This document shows, piece after piece, positions 1 through 8,603 of a stretch of 64,000 nt of DNA. The notes beneath the pieces are model-generated. The model was not told the DNA's origin. It was given only the letters and a program-made list of their open reading frames with translations, and did not search any database. Source of the stretch: Caulobacter rhizosphaerae (lineage in GTDB: Bacteria; Pseudomonadota; Alphaproteobacteria; Caulobacterales; Caulobacteraceae); the NCBI RefSeq assembly GCF_010977555.1, contig NZ_CP048815.1, positions 3,774,501 to 3,838,500 on the forward strand. The letters are read 5' to 3'. Numbering within the stretch: position 1 is the stretch's first letter; the number at the start of each line of letters is the position of its first letter. The position numbers and the translations under genes were made by a program.

Positions 1-201
1 GTCCTGGCCGTCGGCAACGACACCGGCCCGACCCACCTGCTGGCGGCGGCCGGCGCCCCGACTATCGCCCTGTTCTCCGACGCCTCGGACCCGGAGCTGT
101 GCGGCCCCCGCGGCCACGTGACGGTGATCCGCTCGCCGGACCTGAAGGCCCTGCCGGTCAGCACCGTGGCCAGCGCGGCGATCGCGCTGCTGCCGCGCTG
201 A
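1..201 (+). CDS. Glycosyltransferase family 9 (heptosyltransferase-like), C-terminal end only
   Basis: The window opens inside this gene and only the last 66 codons are present, ending at TGA 199-201. The visible part begins with the family's nucleotide-sugar binding segment, GNDTGPTHLLAAAGAPTIAL, which matches the usual DTGPxHLAAAxGxPT pattern of GT9 enzymes that build lipopolysaccharide core. From this, addition of a heptose or another sugar to a lipid A-core acceptor on the inner face of the inner membrane is inferred. Substrate and full length cannot be seen. The fold assignment is sound; the exact enzyme (WaaC, WaaF or other) is open. Confidence 0.8.
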   Translation, partial: VLAVGNDTGPTHLLAAAGAPTIALFSDASDPELCGPRGHVTVIRSPDLKALPVSTVASAAIALLPR

Positions 202-204
202 GAA

Positions 205-222
205 CCTCCCCCTCCGGGGAGG
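205..222. terminator. Short GC hairpin between convergent genes
   Basis: CCTCCCC and GGGGAGG form a perfect 7-bp stem around a 4-nt loop directly after the GT9 stop codon and before the end of the facing YitT-like gene. There is no T-run, so intrinsic termination is only plausible. Confidence 0.4.
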
Positions 223-228
223 ATCCAT

Positions 229-840
229 CTAGTAGCCCTCGTATCGTCCCGGCTTGTGGTTGGCGATGATCACCGCGCTCAGCGCCACCGCCGAGAGGAT
301 CGACAGCAGCAGCTTGTCCCAGCTGATCACGGCGAAGGCCGCGGCCACGATCAGGCAGTCGGAGGCCATCTGCACCTTGCCCGCGCTGATCCCGCGCTTT
401 TCGTGGAGCCACAGAGCCAGCACCCCGATCCCGCCGACGCTGGACTTGTGCCGCGCCAGGGCCAGGATGCCCATGCCCAGGATCGTGCCGCCGAAGATCG
501 CTGCGAAGACCGGATCGACCGTCGTGATCTTCAGCCAGGCCGGCATGCCCAGGGCCAGGCCGGCCAGCAGCAGGTTGGTGACCAGAGTCTTGCCGGTGAA
601 CATCCAGCCCAGGGTGCGCTGGGCCAGCACGTAGAACGGGATGTTCAGCAGGAAGAACAGCACCCCGACCGGCCAGTGGGTCAGATAGGAGAGGATCAGG
701 GCCACGCCCGCCATCCCGCCCGTGGTCAGGCCGGCCGCCTTCAGCAGGGTCAGGCCCACGGCGATGAAGCTGGAGCCGATCAGCAGGGCGTGGACGTCCT
801 CGATCGGGGTGTGGCGGGCGGTGGCGGGCGGCGTGTTCAT
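229..840 (-). CDS. YitT family membrane protein
   Basis: A 203-residue integral membrane protein with five to six hydrophobic segments (for example around residues 18-40, 46-70, 75-100, 107-128 and 165-195). The segment GLTTGGMAGVALILSYLT and the later SSVGGIGVLALWL repeat the Gly-rich TGGxxGxA signature of the YitT (DUF161) family, whose transport role is unproven. I chose the ATG at 840 because the region before it is basic and proline-rich without hydrophobicity. It faces the GT9 gene across a hairpin and is divergent from infC. The family call is good; the substrate is unknown. Confidence 0.8.
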   Translation of the reverse strand: MNTPPATARHTPIEDVHALLIGSSFIAVGLTLLKAAGLTTGGMAGVALILSYLTHWPVGVLFFLLNIPFYVLAQRTLGWMFTGKTLVTNLLLAGLALGMPAWLKITTVDPVFAAIFGGTILGMGILALARHKSSVGGIGVLALWLHEKRGISAGKVQMASDCLIVAAAFAVISWDKLLLSILSAVALSAVIIANHKPGRYEGY

Positions 841-1088
841 GGACGGGCGGAAAGGATCGCGACTGGAGGGAAGGTCGTCCCGACCTCGACGTTTCGCCCC
901 CTTGGCCCCTTCTTGACGCGTCCGCCCCTTAAAAGGCGGGCCTTGGACGCGCATGCGCCTTGATAGCGCGGGAGTCCTTCGTCATATATCACTTGCGAAC
1001 GCGGCGTCCCCTGGACTCCGCGCGAACTCATTCAACGATACGCTTCCGGATCATCAGGTCCGGCGGCAAAAAGCCCTAAAACAACACC

Positions 1089-1102
1089 GGAGCCGCCCTA
1101 TT
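1089..1102 (+). promoter_or_regulatory. Shine-Dalgarno and ATT start codon of infC
   Basis: GGAG at 1089-1092 lies seven bases before an in-frame ATT at 1100. The first ATG of the frame, at 1112, is 19 bases from this Shine-Dalgarno, too far for normal use. An AUU start is the known basis of infC autoregulation in Escherichia coli, so the same arrangement is inferred here. Confidence 0.65.
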
Positions 1103-1633
1103 CGCCGTCCTATGCAAACGCCGCCCGTCAAGGATGGTCCGCGTATCAACGAAGACATTCGGGTCCCCCGCGTCCTGCTGATCGACCAGAACGGCGAGAA
1201 GCAAGGCGAGATGCCGATTTCCGCCGCCCTGGAAGCGGCCGAGGAAGCCGGCCTGGACCTGGTCGAGATCGTGCCGAACGCGAACCCTCCAGTCTGCAAG
1301 ATCCTGGACTACGGCAAGTTCAAGTTCCAGGAGCAGAAGAAGAAGAACGAGGCTCGCAAGCGGCAGAAGATCGTCGAGCTCAAGGAAATCAAGCTGCGCC
1401 CCAACATCGACATTCACGACTACGACGTGAAGGCCAAGTCGATGCACCGGTTCTTCGAGGAAGGCGACAAGGTCAAGGTGACCCTGCGTTTCCGGGGCCG
1501 GGAAATGGCGCACCCCGAACTGGGTATGAAGCTCCTGCTCAAGGTCAAGGCCGACTTCGAAGAAGTGGCCAAGGTCGAGTACGAGCCGCGCATGGAAGGC
1601 CGCCAGATGATCATGATCCTGGCCCCGCGCTAA
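1100..1633 (+). CDS. infC: Translation initiation factor IF-3
   Basis: IF-3 binds the 30S subunit, keeps it free of 50S and checks the start codon and initiator tRNA. The protein has the expected two domains: an N-terminal domain starting [17 protein letters not shown], a lysine-rich linker helix ([15 protein letters not shown]) and a C-terminal domain beginning [16 protein letters not shown]. From the ATT at 1100 it is 177 residues; from the ATG at 1112 it is 173. The ATT is preferred for its Shine-Dalgarno spacing. Unlike in many bacteria, rpmI and rplT do not follow directly; a strong terminator does, and three unrelated genes intervene. Confidence 0.95.
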   Translation: MRRPMQTPPVKDGPRINEDIRVPRVLLIDQNGEKQGEMPISAALEAAEEAGLDLVEIVPNANPPVCKILDYGKFKFQEQKKKNEARKRQKIVELKEIKLRPNIDIHDYDVKAKSMHRFFEEGDKVKVTLRFRGREMAHPELGMKLLLKVKADFEEVAKVEYEPRMEGRQMIMILAPR

Positions 1634-1663
1634 GGAATCGGCGCTTTCCGCCAAGTTCTGCAG

Positions 1664-1695
1664 AACGCCCCGGCCGCAAGGTCGGGGCGTTTTTC
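1664..1695 (+). terminator. Intrinsic terminator of infC
   Basis: AACGCCCCGGCC pairs with GGTCGGGGCGTT (one G-T pair) around a GCAA tetraloop, followed by TTTTTCTT. Position right after the infC stop and the T-run make this a confident rho-independent terminator. Confidence 0.9.
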
Positions 1696-1782
1696 TTGGC
1701 CCCTCGCGCAACCAGACGACGCAAACAAGCTCGACAGTAGGGCGAGCTTTGCTAATTTAAGCGGAGTTTGGGGGATCTACGC

Positions 1783-3738
1783 GTGTCGAAGAATGGGTTG
1801 GCCGCCGCAACGGCCGGTTTCGTCATGGCCGCGGCCGTCTGCGCCGTCGCCGCATCGGCCGAGGTCACGCCGCTCTCGGTCTATGGCGGTCTGCCCAATG
1901 TCGAGCAGGTCGAGATTTCGCCGGACGGGACGAAGCTGGCCATCTCCCTCACCGACGGCGAGAAGCGGATGATGGTGATCCGCGAGGCGGCGGAAGGCGG
2001 CAAGGCGCTGGCCGCCTTGAACTTCGGCGACAAGAAGCTGCGCGCCCTGCAATGGGCGGGGCCCGAGCACGTGCTCGTCACCACTTCGATGGCGGCCGAG
2101 GTGTTTGGTCTGGCCGGGCCGAAGCGCGAATATCTGATGGGGTTCGACTACAATCTGATCACCCACAAGCAAACCGCGCTGATGGCCAACCAGGAAAACG
2201 CGATGAACGTGATCCTGGAGACGCCGGATGTCCGGTTTATCGACGGCGCGCCCTACGCCTTTGTCGAGGGCGTTCATTTCAATGACAATCGCGGCTGGAA
2301 CACGCTCTACAAGGTCAACCTGAAGACCGGCGTCACCCGGATGCTGGACAGCGGCGGGAGCGATGACACCGACGACTGGCTGGTTTCTCCCGAGGGACAG
2401 CCGCTGGCCCAATCGCTCTACGACCAGAAGCAGGGCGCCTGGAGCCTCAGGATCAAGACCGCCAAGGGCTGGATCACGGCGGAGAAGACCATCTCCAAGA
2501 TGGGCTCCCGCGGGCTCAGCGGCATCGGCCGCGACGGCAAGACCGTGCTGGTCTGGATGAACGACGGCGAAGACACCGACAAGACCGTGCTGCACGAATA
2601 CGCCCTGGATGGCAGCCACGCCGTCGTGCCCGACAGCGACACCTACGACAGCCTGATCCACGCGCCGGACGGCTCCCGCCTGGTGGGCGGTTTCAGCCTG
2701 GTGGGGGACGAGCGCCACTACACCTTCTTCGACGCCAAGGCCCAGGCCAGTTGGAACGCCGTGGTCAAGGCCTTCGCCGGGGATCAAGTTTCCCTGGTCT
2801 CGTGGTCCGACGATCGGCGCAAGGTGGTGGTCCAGGTCGATTCCCCGACCATGGGCCCCGCCTACGCCTTGGTTGACCTCAACGCCAAGAGCGCCCGCTT
2901 CCTGGCCGAAGTCTACAAGGACCTGACGCCCGAGGGCGTGTCGGAGGTCAAGCCGATCAAATACAAGGCCGCCGACGGCCTGGAGATCACCGGCTACCTG
3001 ACCTTGCCGCGCGGCAAGGCGGCCAAGAACCTGCCGCTGGTGGTGCTGCCGCACGGCGGTCCGGAAGGCCGCGACACCCTGGGCTTCGACTGGTGGAGCC
3101 AGGCCCTGGCCTCGCGCGGCTATGCGGTGCTGCAGCCCAATTTCCGAGGCTCGGAAGGCTTTGGCTGGAAGTTCGTCCAGGCCGGCTTCGGCCAATGGGG
3201 CAAGGCCATGCAGACCGATCTGTCGGACGGTGTTCGCATTCTGGCCAAGCAGGGGACGATCGATCCCAAGCGCGTCTGTATCGTCGGCGCCAGCTACGGC
3301 GGCTACGCCGCCCTGGCGGGCGCGACAATGGACCCCGGCGTCTATCGCTGCGCCGCCTCGGTCGCCGGCCCCGCCGACCTGAAGCGGATGCTGGTCGACA
3401 GCAACAGCCGCTTTGAATCCAGCAACAATTCCACCTTGCGCTACTGGCTGCGGTTCATGGGGGCCGACGGCCTCAAGGACCCCGACCTGGCCGCGATTTC
3501 GCCGGCCAAGATGGCCGACAAGGTCGAGATCCCCCTGCTGCTGATCCACGGCAAGGACGATACGGTCGTGCCCTATGTCCAGAGCACGATCATGGCCAGC
3601 GCCATGAAGAAGGCCGGCAAGCCGGTGGAGCTAGTCACTCTGACCGGGGAGGATCACTGGCTGTCGCGCGGCGCCACTCGCCTGCAGATGTTGACCTCGG
3701 TGGTCGACTTCCTGGAGAAGAACAACCCGCCGAACTGA
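1783..3738 (+). CDS. S9 family peptidase (prolyl oligopeptidase type), exported
   Basis: A 651-residue serine peptidase with a signal peptide ending near ASA at residue 26, so probably periplasmic. The N-terminal 380 residues should form the beta-propeller that filters substrates; the C-terminal alpha/beta-hydrolase domain carries the triad: Ser504 in GASYGGYAA, Asp593 in HGKDDTVVP and His625 in GEDHWLSR. Family members cut short peptides, often after proline or from the amino end. The GTG at 1783 was chosen because GGGGGA stands about eight bases upstream; a TTG at 1768 lies too close to that site. It is a close paralogue of the gene at 5137, sharing the ending EKNNPPN. Confidence 0.9.
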   Translation: MSKNGLAAATAGFVMAAAVCAVAASAEVTPLSVYGGLPNVEQVEISPDGTKLAISLTDGEKRMMVIREAAEGGKALAALNFGDKKLRALQWAGPEHVLVTTSMAAEVFGLAGPKREYLMGFDYNLITHKQTALMANQENAMNVILETPDVRFIDGAPYAFVEGVHFNDNRGWNTLYKVNLKTGVTRMLDSGGSDDTDDWLVSPEGQPLAQSLYDQKQGAWSLRIKTAKGWITAEKTISKMGSRGLSGIGRDGKTVLVWMNDGEDTDKTVLHEYALDGSHAVVPDSDTYDSLIHAPDGSRLVGGFSLVGDERHYTFFDAKAQASWNAVVKAFAGDQVSLVSWSDDRRKVVVQVDSPTMGPAYALVDLNAKSARFLAEVYKDLTPEGVSEVKPIKYKAADGLEITGYLTLPRGKAAKNLPLVVLPHGGPEGRDTLGFDWWSQALASRGYAVLQPNFRGSEGFGWKFVQAGFGQWGKAMQTDLSDGVRILAKQGTIDPKRVCIVGASYGGYAALAGATMDPGVYRCAASVAGPADLKRMLVDSNSRFESSNNSTLRYWLRFMGADGLKDPDLAAISPAKMADKVEIPLLLIHGKDDTVVPYVQSTIMASAMKKAGKPVELVTLTGEDHWLSRGATRLQMLTSVVDFLEKNNPPN

Positions 3739-3760
3739 CGGACCATCCGACGCGACTGAA

Positions 3761-3792
3761 CGACCGCTATCTGAAATCTCCGATAGCGGTCG
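3761..3792. terminator. Perfect 11-bp hairpin after the first S9 peptidase
   Basis: CGACCGCTATC and GATAGCGGTCG form a perfect stem with a 10-nt loop, 23 bases after the peptidase stop codon. There is no T-run, so it may be a rho-dependent end, an RNA-stabilising hairpin, or an operator for the MFS gene that follows. Confidence 0.5.
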
Positions 3793-3828
3793 CCACGGCG
3801 GGCGATGAGGCGTAAACCGCGCCGCCTG

Positions 3829-5079
3829 ATGAACACGCCGACCGCCTCGCCCGCCCCCGCCGCCGCGAAGACGCCGGACGCCAGTCCTCGCGCGCTCTAT
3901 GTCCTGCTGCTGGTGGTGTTCATCAATCTGGTGGGCTTCGGCCTGGTCATCCCGCTGCTGCCCTTCTACGCCAAGTCGCTGAACGCCAGCGCCTGGCAGG
4001 TGACGGCGATGTTCTCGGCCTATTCGCTGGGGCAGTTCATCGCCGAGCCGTTCTGGGGACGCCTGTCCGACCGCATCGGCCGGCGGCCGGTGCTGATCGT
4101 CACCATCCTGGCCAACACCCTGTCCTATCTGGCGCTGGCCTTCGCGCCGAACATCGCCTGGGCTTTCGCCATCCGCCTGGCCAGCGGTTTTGGCAGCGGC
4201 AACATCTCGACAATCCAGGGCTACATGGCCGACGTCACCCCGCCCGAAAAGCGCGCCGGCCGCATGGGCCTGCTGGGCGCGGCGTTCGGCATGGGCTTCG
4301 TGGTCGGCCCTACCCTGGGCGGCCTGCTGCCGGGCCTGGCCGAGGCCTTCGGCCATTCCGACACCGGCCGCCTGGCCTTCCAGATCCCGCTGCTGACCGC
4401 CGCCGTCCTGGCCGCGATCGCCGCCCTGGGGGTCTTCCTGTTCGTGGTCGAGAGCCGCGCGCCCAGCCACAAGGACGCCCCCGTGGAGCGTCGGCGCGAC
4501 CATCTGGCCGCCGCGGCCGGCCATCCCGTGCTGTCGCGCGTGCTGCTGGTCACCCTGATCTCCACCGCCGCCTTCGCCGGCATGGAATCGGTGTTCGGCC
4601 TGTGGACCCAGGCGCGGTTCGGCTGGGGGCCGAAGCAGGTGGGCCTGTGCTTCGCGGTGATCGGGATCATCGCCTCGGTCGGCCAGGGGCTGATCACCGG
4701 TCGGCTGGCGCGGCGGTTCGGCGAGGCCAAGGTGCTGACCACGGGGCTGGCGATCATCGCCGTGAGCCTGAGCCTGACGCCGTTCGTCCCCACCTCGGCC
4801 TTCGTGCCGGTGGTCGTGGGCTGCACGGCGTTCGGCCAGTCCCTGGTCTTCCCCTGCGTGGCCGCCCTGATCTCGCGCGCCGCCCCGTCCGACAAGCAGG
4901 GCGCCATGCTGGGCCTGAACATGGCGGCCGGCTCGCTGGCCCGCATGACCGGACCGATGCTGGCCGGCCCGCTGTTCGGCCTGGTGGTCGGCGGGCCCTA
5001 CTGGCTGGGCGCGGCGCTGATGCTGCCGGCGGTGGCCTTCGCCTGGACCATCGAAAACCGGGTCAAGGCCGCCGCCTGA
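3829..5079 (+). CDS. MFS transporter, TCR/Tet-like drug:H+ antiporter family
   Basis: A 416-residue major facilitator protein with twelve predicted membrane segments. The first helix begins VLLLVVFINLVGFGLVIPLL and is followed by the motif-A loop GRLSDRIGRRPVL between helices 2 and 3, as in class A/B tetracycline exporters (TetA). Proton-coupled export of a small molecule from the cytoplasm is inferred; the substrate cannot be read from sequence. The ATG at 3829 is preferred to 3805 because the extra residues are arginine-rich and lack support. It sits between two paralogous exported S9 peptidases in the same direction, so export of a peptide-like compound is a speculative link. Confidence 0.85.
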   Translation: MNTPTASPAPAAAKTPDASPRALYVLLLVVFINLVGFGLVIPLLPFYAKSLNASAWQVTAMFSAYSLGQFIAEPFWGRLSDRIGRRPVLIVTILANTLSYLALAFAPNIAWAFAIRLASGFGSGNISTIQGYMADVTPPEKRAGRMGLLGAAFGMGFVVGPTLGGLLPGLAEAFGHSDTGRLAFQIPLLTAAVLAAIAALGVFLFVVESRAPSHKDAPVERRRDHLAAAAGHPVLSRVLLVTLISTAAFAGMESVFGLWTQARFGWGPKQVGLCFAVIGIIASVGQGLITGRLARRFGEAKVLTTGLAIIAVSLSLTPFVPTSAFVPVVVGCTAFGQSLVFPCVAALISRAAPSDKQGAMLGLNMAAGSLARMTGPMLAGPLFGLVVGGPYWLGAALMLPAVAFAWTIENRVKAAA

Positions 5080-5136
5080 CCCTCGACAGCTTCACCGTGC
5101 GTCGCTAAGCCTTGCACGTTGAGTTGGGGGTTTTGC

Positions 5137-7065
5137 ATGTTGAAGTTGTTCGCCGGCGTCGCCTTGACGGTGCTGGTCTCGTCGAGCGCCGCCCTGGCCG
5201 GGCCGCTCGAAGCCTATGGCCGTCTGCCGGCGATCTCGGACGTCGAGATCTCAAGCGACGGCGCCAATCTGGCCTATATTGCCCATGACGGCGGGACCAG
5301 CCGGGTGATCATCCAGCCGCTGAACGGCGGCGAAGTGCAGTCCGTCGACTTCGGCAAGGTCAAGATGCGGGGCGTCATGTGGGCCGATCCCGGCCACGTG
5401 GTGGCCGAGGTCTCGCGCACCCAGGCTATCGAATACGTCACCTATGTTGGCGAACAGTTCCAGGCGACGAGTATCAACATCAAGACCGGAGCCTCGGTCC
5501 AGATTCCCAAGCGCTCGTACGAGACGATCAACAACGTCCTCAGCTCCGACCCAATCGGCGGCGTCGTGGACGGCAAGCCTACGGTGTTCACCCAGTTCTA
5601 TGCCGGCGAGGAAGCCAAGTCGTGGCAGGCGGGGCGCTTTGACCTGTATCGCGTCGATCTCGACACCGGCATCGCCGCCATGGTGCAGATGGGCGACACC
5701 GAGACCGGCGACTACCTGTTCAAGACCGACGGCACGGTGATCGCTCGCACGACCTATCATCGCGAGAATGCGCGATGGGCGATGGAGCTGCGCAAGAACG
5801 GTAAGTGGGTCGACGGCTATGTTACGACCGCGCCGCTCGACGGCCCCGCAATGCGGGGTTTGTCCCTGGACGAGAAGTCCGTGGTGATGACGATCCAAGA
5901 TGAGAAGACTGGCGAATATCGATTGGCCAATGTCTCAATCGCCGACGGCAAGCTGGGCGAACTCTACGGCCCCGACCAGCCGTTCCGCATCGTCTCGGAC
6001 AATTCCAATCACGTGATCGGCACGGTCACCGACGCCGGTTACAGACAATATCACTTCGACGAGCCCCGCCTCGCCGCCGCCTGGTCGATGATCACTAGCG
6101 TGTTCCCTGGCCGCCAGATGACTTTGCAGTCGCATACGCCCGACTACACAAAAATCGTGGCCTATGTCGAAGGCACAGGCGAGCCCGGCGGTTACTATCT
6201 GCTGGATCTCACCGCCAAGAAGCTCAGCAAGGTCGGCTCGGCCTATCCCGGCCTCGCCGGCGGCGACGTCGCCGAAGTACGGGCGATCAAATATGCGGCC
6301 GCCGATGGCCTGATGATCGAGGGATATCTCACCCTGCCTCAGGGCAAGGTGGCCAAGGGCTTGCCCCTGATCGTCCTGCCCCACGGCGGACCGCAGGCCC
6401 GCGACGAGGCAGGCTTCGACTGGTGGGCCCAGGCCCTGGCCTCGCGCGGCTATGCCGTGCTGCAACCCAATTTCCGCGGCTCCACCGGACGCGGCCATGG
6501 CTTCATCCGCGCCAGCGACGGCGAGTGGGGCGGGAAGATGCAGACCGACCTGTCGGATGGCGTGCGTTTCCTGGCCAAGCAGGGGATCATCGATCCCAAG
6601 CGCGTGTGCATCACGGGCGCCAGTTACGGCGGCTACGCCGCCTTGGCCGGCATCACGATGGATAAGGGCGTCTATCGCTGCGCCGTGTCGGTGGCGGGCA
6701 TCGGCGACGTGCGACAGATGATCAATTTCGAAATTCTGCGTTATCGCGAGGAGAGTCCGATCGTGCGCCACGACAAGCGCTATTTCGGGGTTACTTCGGC
6801 CAACGATCCCAAGCTCGACGAGCGCTCGCCCGAGCGCCACGCCTCCGAGGCCGACGGCCCGGTGTTGCTGATCCACGGCAAGGAAGACACCGTCGTGCGC
6901 TACGAGCAGAGCACGGGCATGCGCCGCGCCCTGGAGAAGGCCGGCAAGCCCGTCGAGTTCGTGGATCTCCGCGAAGAGGACCACTGGCTTTCTCGCGAGG
7001 CCACCCGCCAGCAGATGCTGTCGGCCACCGTCACCTTCCTCGAGAAGAACAACCCGCCGAACTAG
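5137..7065 (+). CDS. S9 family peptidase (prolyl oligopeptidase type), exported paralogue
   Basis: A 642-residue paralogue of the peptidase at 1783. A 21-residue signal peptide ends in ALA, then a propeller domain, then the catalytic domain with Ser496 in GASYGGYAA, Asp584 in HGKEDTVVR and His616 in EEDHWLSR. The two proteins share long identical stretches in the catalytic domain (for example LPLIVLPHGGP against LPLVVLPHGGP) but diverge in the propeller, which suggests different substrates. GGGGG at 5126-5130 places the start at ATG 5137. Periplasmic peptide cleavage is inferred from the family and the signal peptide. Confidence 0.9.
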   Translation: MLKLFAGVALTVLVSSSAALAGPLEAYGRLPAISDVEISSDGANLAYIAHDGGTSRVIIQPLNGGEVQSVDFGKVKMRGVMWADPGHVVAEVSRTQAIEYVTYVGEQFQATSINIKTGASVQIPKRSYETINNVLSSDPIGGVVDGKPTVFTQFYAGEEAKSWQAGRFDLYRVDLDTGIAAMVQMGDTETGDYLFKTDGTVIARTTYHRENARWAMELRKNGKWVDGYVTTAPLDGPAMRGLSLDEKSVVMTIQDEKTGEYRLANVSIADGKLGELYGPDQPFRIVSDNSNHVIGTVTDAGYRQYHFDEPRLAAAWSMITSVFPGRQMTLQSHTPDYTKIVAYVEGTGEPGGYYLLDLTAKKLSKVGSAYPGLAGGDVAEVRAIKYAAADGLMIEGYLTLPQGKVAKGLPLIVLPHGGPQARDEAGFDWWAQALASRGYAVLQPNFRGSTGRGHGFIRASDGEWGGKMQTDLSDGVRFLAKQGIIDPKRVCITGASYGGYAALAGITMDKGVYRCAVSVAGIGDVRQMINFEILRYREESPIVRHDKRYFGVTSANDPKLDERSPERHASEADGPVLLIHGKEDTVVRYEQSTGMRRALEKAGKPVEFVDLREEDHWLSREATRQQMLSATVTFLEKNNPPN

Positions 7066-7143
7066 GCTCAGCGGGCGCCGGCGAAGGGACGGAGACGGCG
7101 CTTGCCTTCTCCGGCCCTTTCCCGTACTAACCCCGCCTTTCCG

Positions 7144-7179
7144 GAACCGCCTGGCCAGTTTGGCATGCCATGGCGGTTC
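7144..7179 (+). promoter_or_regulatory. Hairpin in the leader of rpmI-rplT
   Basis: GAACCGCC at 7144-7151 pairs with GGCGGTTC at 7172-7179, and TGGC/GCCA extend the stem inward. It lies 47 bases before rpmI in a 160-bp gap. Ribosomal protein operons are often controlled by structured leaders, so a regulatory role is possible, but no known L20 leader class could be matched by eye. Confidence 0.35.
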
Positions 7180-7225
7180 GTCATGCTTCTCTAGAGGACG
7201 GGGCCGTTAAACGCTCCGACGCGAA

Positions 7226-7426
7226 ATGCCTAAGTTGAAGACCAAGTCGGGCGCGAAGAAGCGCTTCAAGATCACCGCCACGGGCAAGCTGAAGGCCGGC
7301 GTCGCCGGCAAGCGCCACCGTCTGATCGGCCACAACGGCAAGTACATCCGCCAAAACCGCGGAACGAAGGTGATGAGCGAGGCTGACGCCAAGACCATCC
7401 GTTCGTACCTGCCCTACGGCCTTTAA
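7226..7426 (+). CDS. rpmI: 50S ribosomal protein bL35
   Basis: A 66-residue, highly basic protein with the family start [19 protein letters not shown] and the core [19 protein letters not shown]. Length is normal for bL35, a small component of the large ribosomal subunit. It is followed after 15 bases by rplT, the usual partner. In many bacteria infC comes first in this operon; here infC is 5.6 kb upstream with its own terminator. The Shine-Dalgarno before the ATG is weak. Confidence 0.97.
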   Translation: MPKLKTKSGAKKRFKITATGKLKAGVAGKRHRLIGHNGKYIRQNRGTKVMSEADAKTIRSYLPYGL

Positions 7427-7441
7427 GAGGAGCGCTGACAC

Positions 7442-7801
7442 ATGGCTCGCGTTAAACGTGGCGTCACCGCCCACGCCAAGCACAAGAAGGTTCTTGAACA
7501 GGCGAAAGGCTTCTACGGCCGCCGCAAGAACACCATCCGCACCGCCAAGGCCGCCGTCGACAAGGCCGGCCAATACGCGTATCGCGACCGCAAGGTGCGC
7601 AAGCGCGCCTTCCGTTCGCTGTGGATCCAACGCATTAACGCCGGCGCTCGCGTCGAGGGTTTCACCTACTCGCAGTTTATCCACGGCCTGGACGTGGCGG
7701 GTATCGTGATCGACCGCAAGGTCCTCTCGGACATCGCGGGCAACGACCCGGTCGCGTTCAAGGCCATCGCTGACAAGGTCCGCGCCGCCCTGGCCGCTTA
7801 A
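7442..7801 (+). CDS. rplT: 50S ribosomal protein bL20
   Basis: A 119-residue basic protein beginning [20 protein letters not shown], the classic bL20 N-terminal RNA-binding extension, followed by the globular part ([20 protein letters not shown]). bL20 binds 23S rRNA early in large subunit assembly and represses its own operon in several phyla. A GAGGAG Shine-Dalgarno precedes the ATG. The gene closes the rpmI-rplT operon and is followed by a strong terminator. Confidence 0.97.
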   Translation: MARVKRGVTAHAKHKKVLEQAKGFYGRRKNTIRTAKAAVDKAGQYAYRDRKVRKRAFRSLWIQRINAGARVEGFTYSQFIHGLDVAGIVIDRKVLSDIAGNDPVAFKAIADKVRAALAA

Positions 7802-7839
7802 GGTCTTTTTCGGGTTCGTCCCGATTGCGATCTGAAGAG

Positions 7840-7867
7840 CCCTCCGGTGCGAACCGGAGGGTTTTTT
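7840..7867 (+). terminator. Intrinsic terminator of rpmI-rplT
   Basis: CCCTCCGGT and ACCGGAGGG make a perfect 9-bp stem with a 4-nt loop followed by six T residues, 38 bases after the rplT stop codon. Confidence 0.95.
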
Positions 7868-7980
7868 GCTGCGCGTCGTGTGGCCGCCCTACGGTTCGCG
7901 GCGGGGTTTTGAAACGCTTCAAGACGCCCTAGACAGGTCGTCGATCGAATTCCGCCCGGAAGCGGGCGATGGAGGACGTG

Positions 7981-8544
7981 ATGAGCATGCGCAAGACAAT
8001 CGGCGCGCTCGCGGCGCTGGCGCTAGCCGCGACGGTCGTTCCGGCGGCCCAGGCCGACGTCGCACCGCCCGCGCTCCGTGCACCGCCGACGCCGCGACAG
8101 GCCGAGGCTCTGCCCTACAAGAACGGCCCGGTGTCCGCCGTGGCGATCTTGATCCCCGACAGCCAAGCCTCCGAGTTCGAGAAGCCGCCCAGCGAGACGC
8201 CGCGAGTGACCAAGATCGACGCCCTGAAGGTCGGTGAGATCGCGGCGTTGAAGTTGATGTTCAAGGGCCCGCAACGCGACTCCCAAGGACGCATCGACGT
8301 TACCTTCGACGTCGACTTCATCGGTCCCGACGGCAAGACTCTCGAAGGCGGATCGTTGAAGGACCTGCCGGCCTATCAAGGCCCTGTGACCCTGCCGGAC
8401 GCCATCTTCGACAACATCCGGGCCGTGCCGAAGATGAGCTTCGAGACCAAGGACCCCAAGGGCGTCTACAAGGCCGTGATCGTCCTGCACGACAATATCG
8501 GCGGCTGGAACGTCCCCATGACCGTCGAACTCGAGCGGCTTTGA
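7981..8544 (+). CDS. Secreted hypothetical protein
   Basis: A 187-residue protein with a clear signal peptide (MSMRKTIGALAALALAATVV, cleavage near AQA) and then a proline-rich stretch. The mature part contains alternating beta-type segments such as IDVTFDVDFIGPDGKTLEGG and ends GGWNVPMTVELERL, which looks like a beta-sandwich carrying a ligand or partner. I do not recognise the family. The start at 7981 is chosen because GGAGG lies five bases upstream; the earlier ATG at 7969 overlaps that site. It stands between rplT and pheS with its own direction shared but no obvious operon link. Confidence 0.8.
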   Translation: MSMRKTIGALAALALAATVVPAAQADVAPPALRAPPTPRQAEALPYKNGPVSAVAILIPDSQASEFEKPPSETPRVTKIDALKVGEIAALKLMFKGPQRDSQGRIDVTFDVDFIGPDGKTLEGGSLKDLPAYQGPVTLPDAIFDNIRAVPKMSFETKDPKGVYKAVIVLHDNIGGWNVPMTVELERL

Positions 8545-8603
8545 CGCCGATCCTCATCAACCTGAGTGACGAACTCACTTCGTATCGCTAGACCCACCCC
8601 GTC

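Noticed and set aside
7866..8237. Plus-strand frame overlapping the secreted hypothetical gene
   Set aside because: It begins inside the rplT terminator and overlaps a better frame with signal peptide and ribosome site.
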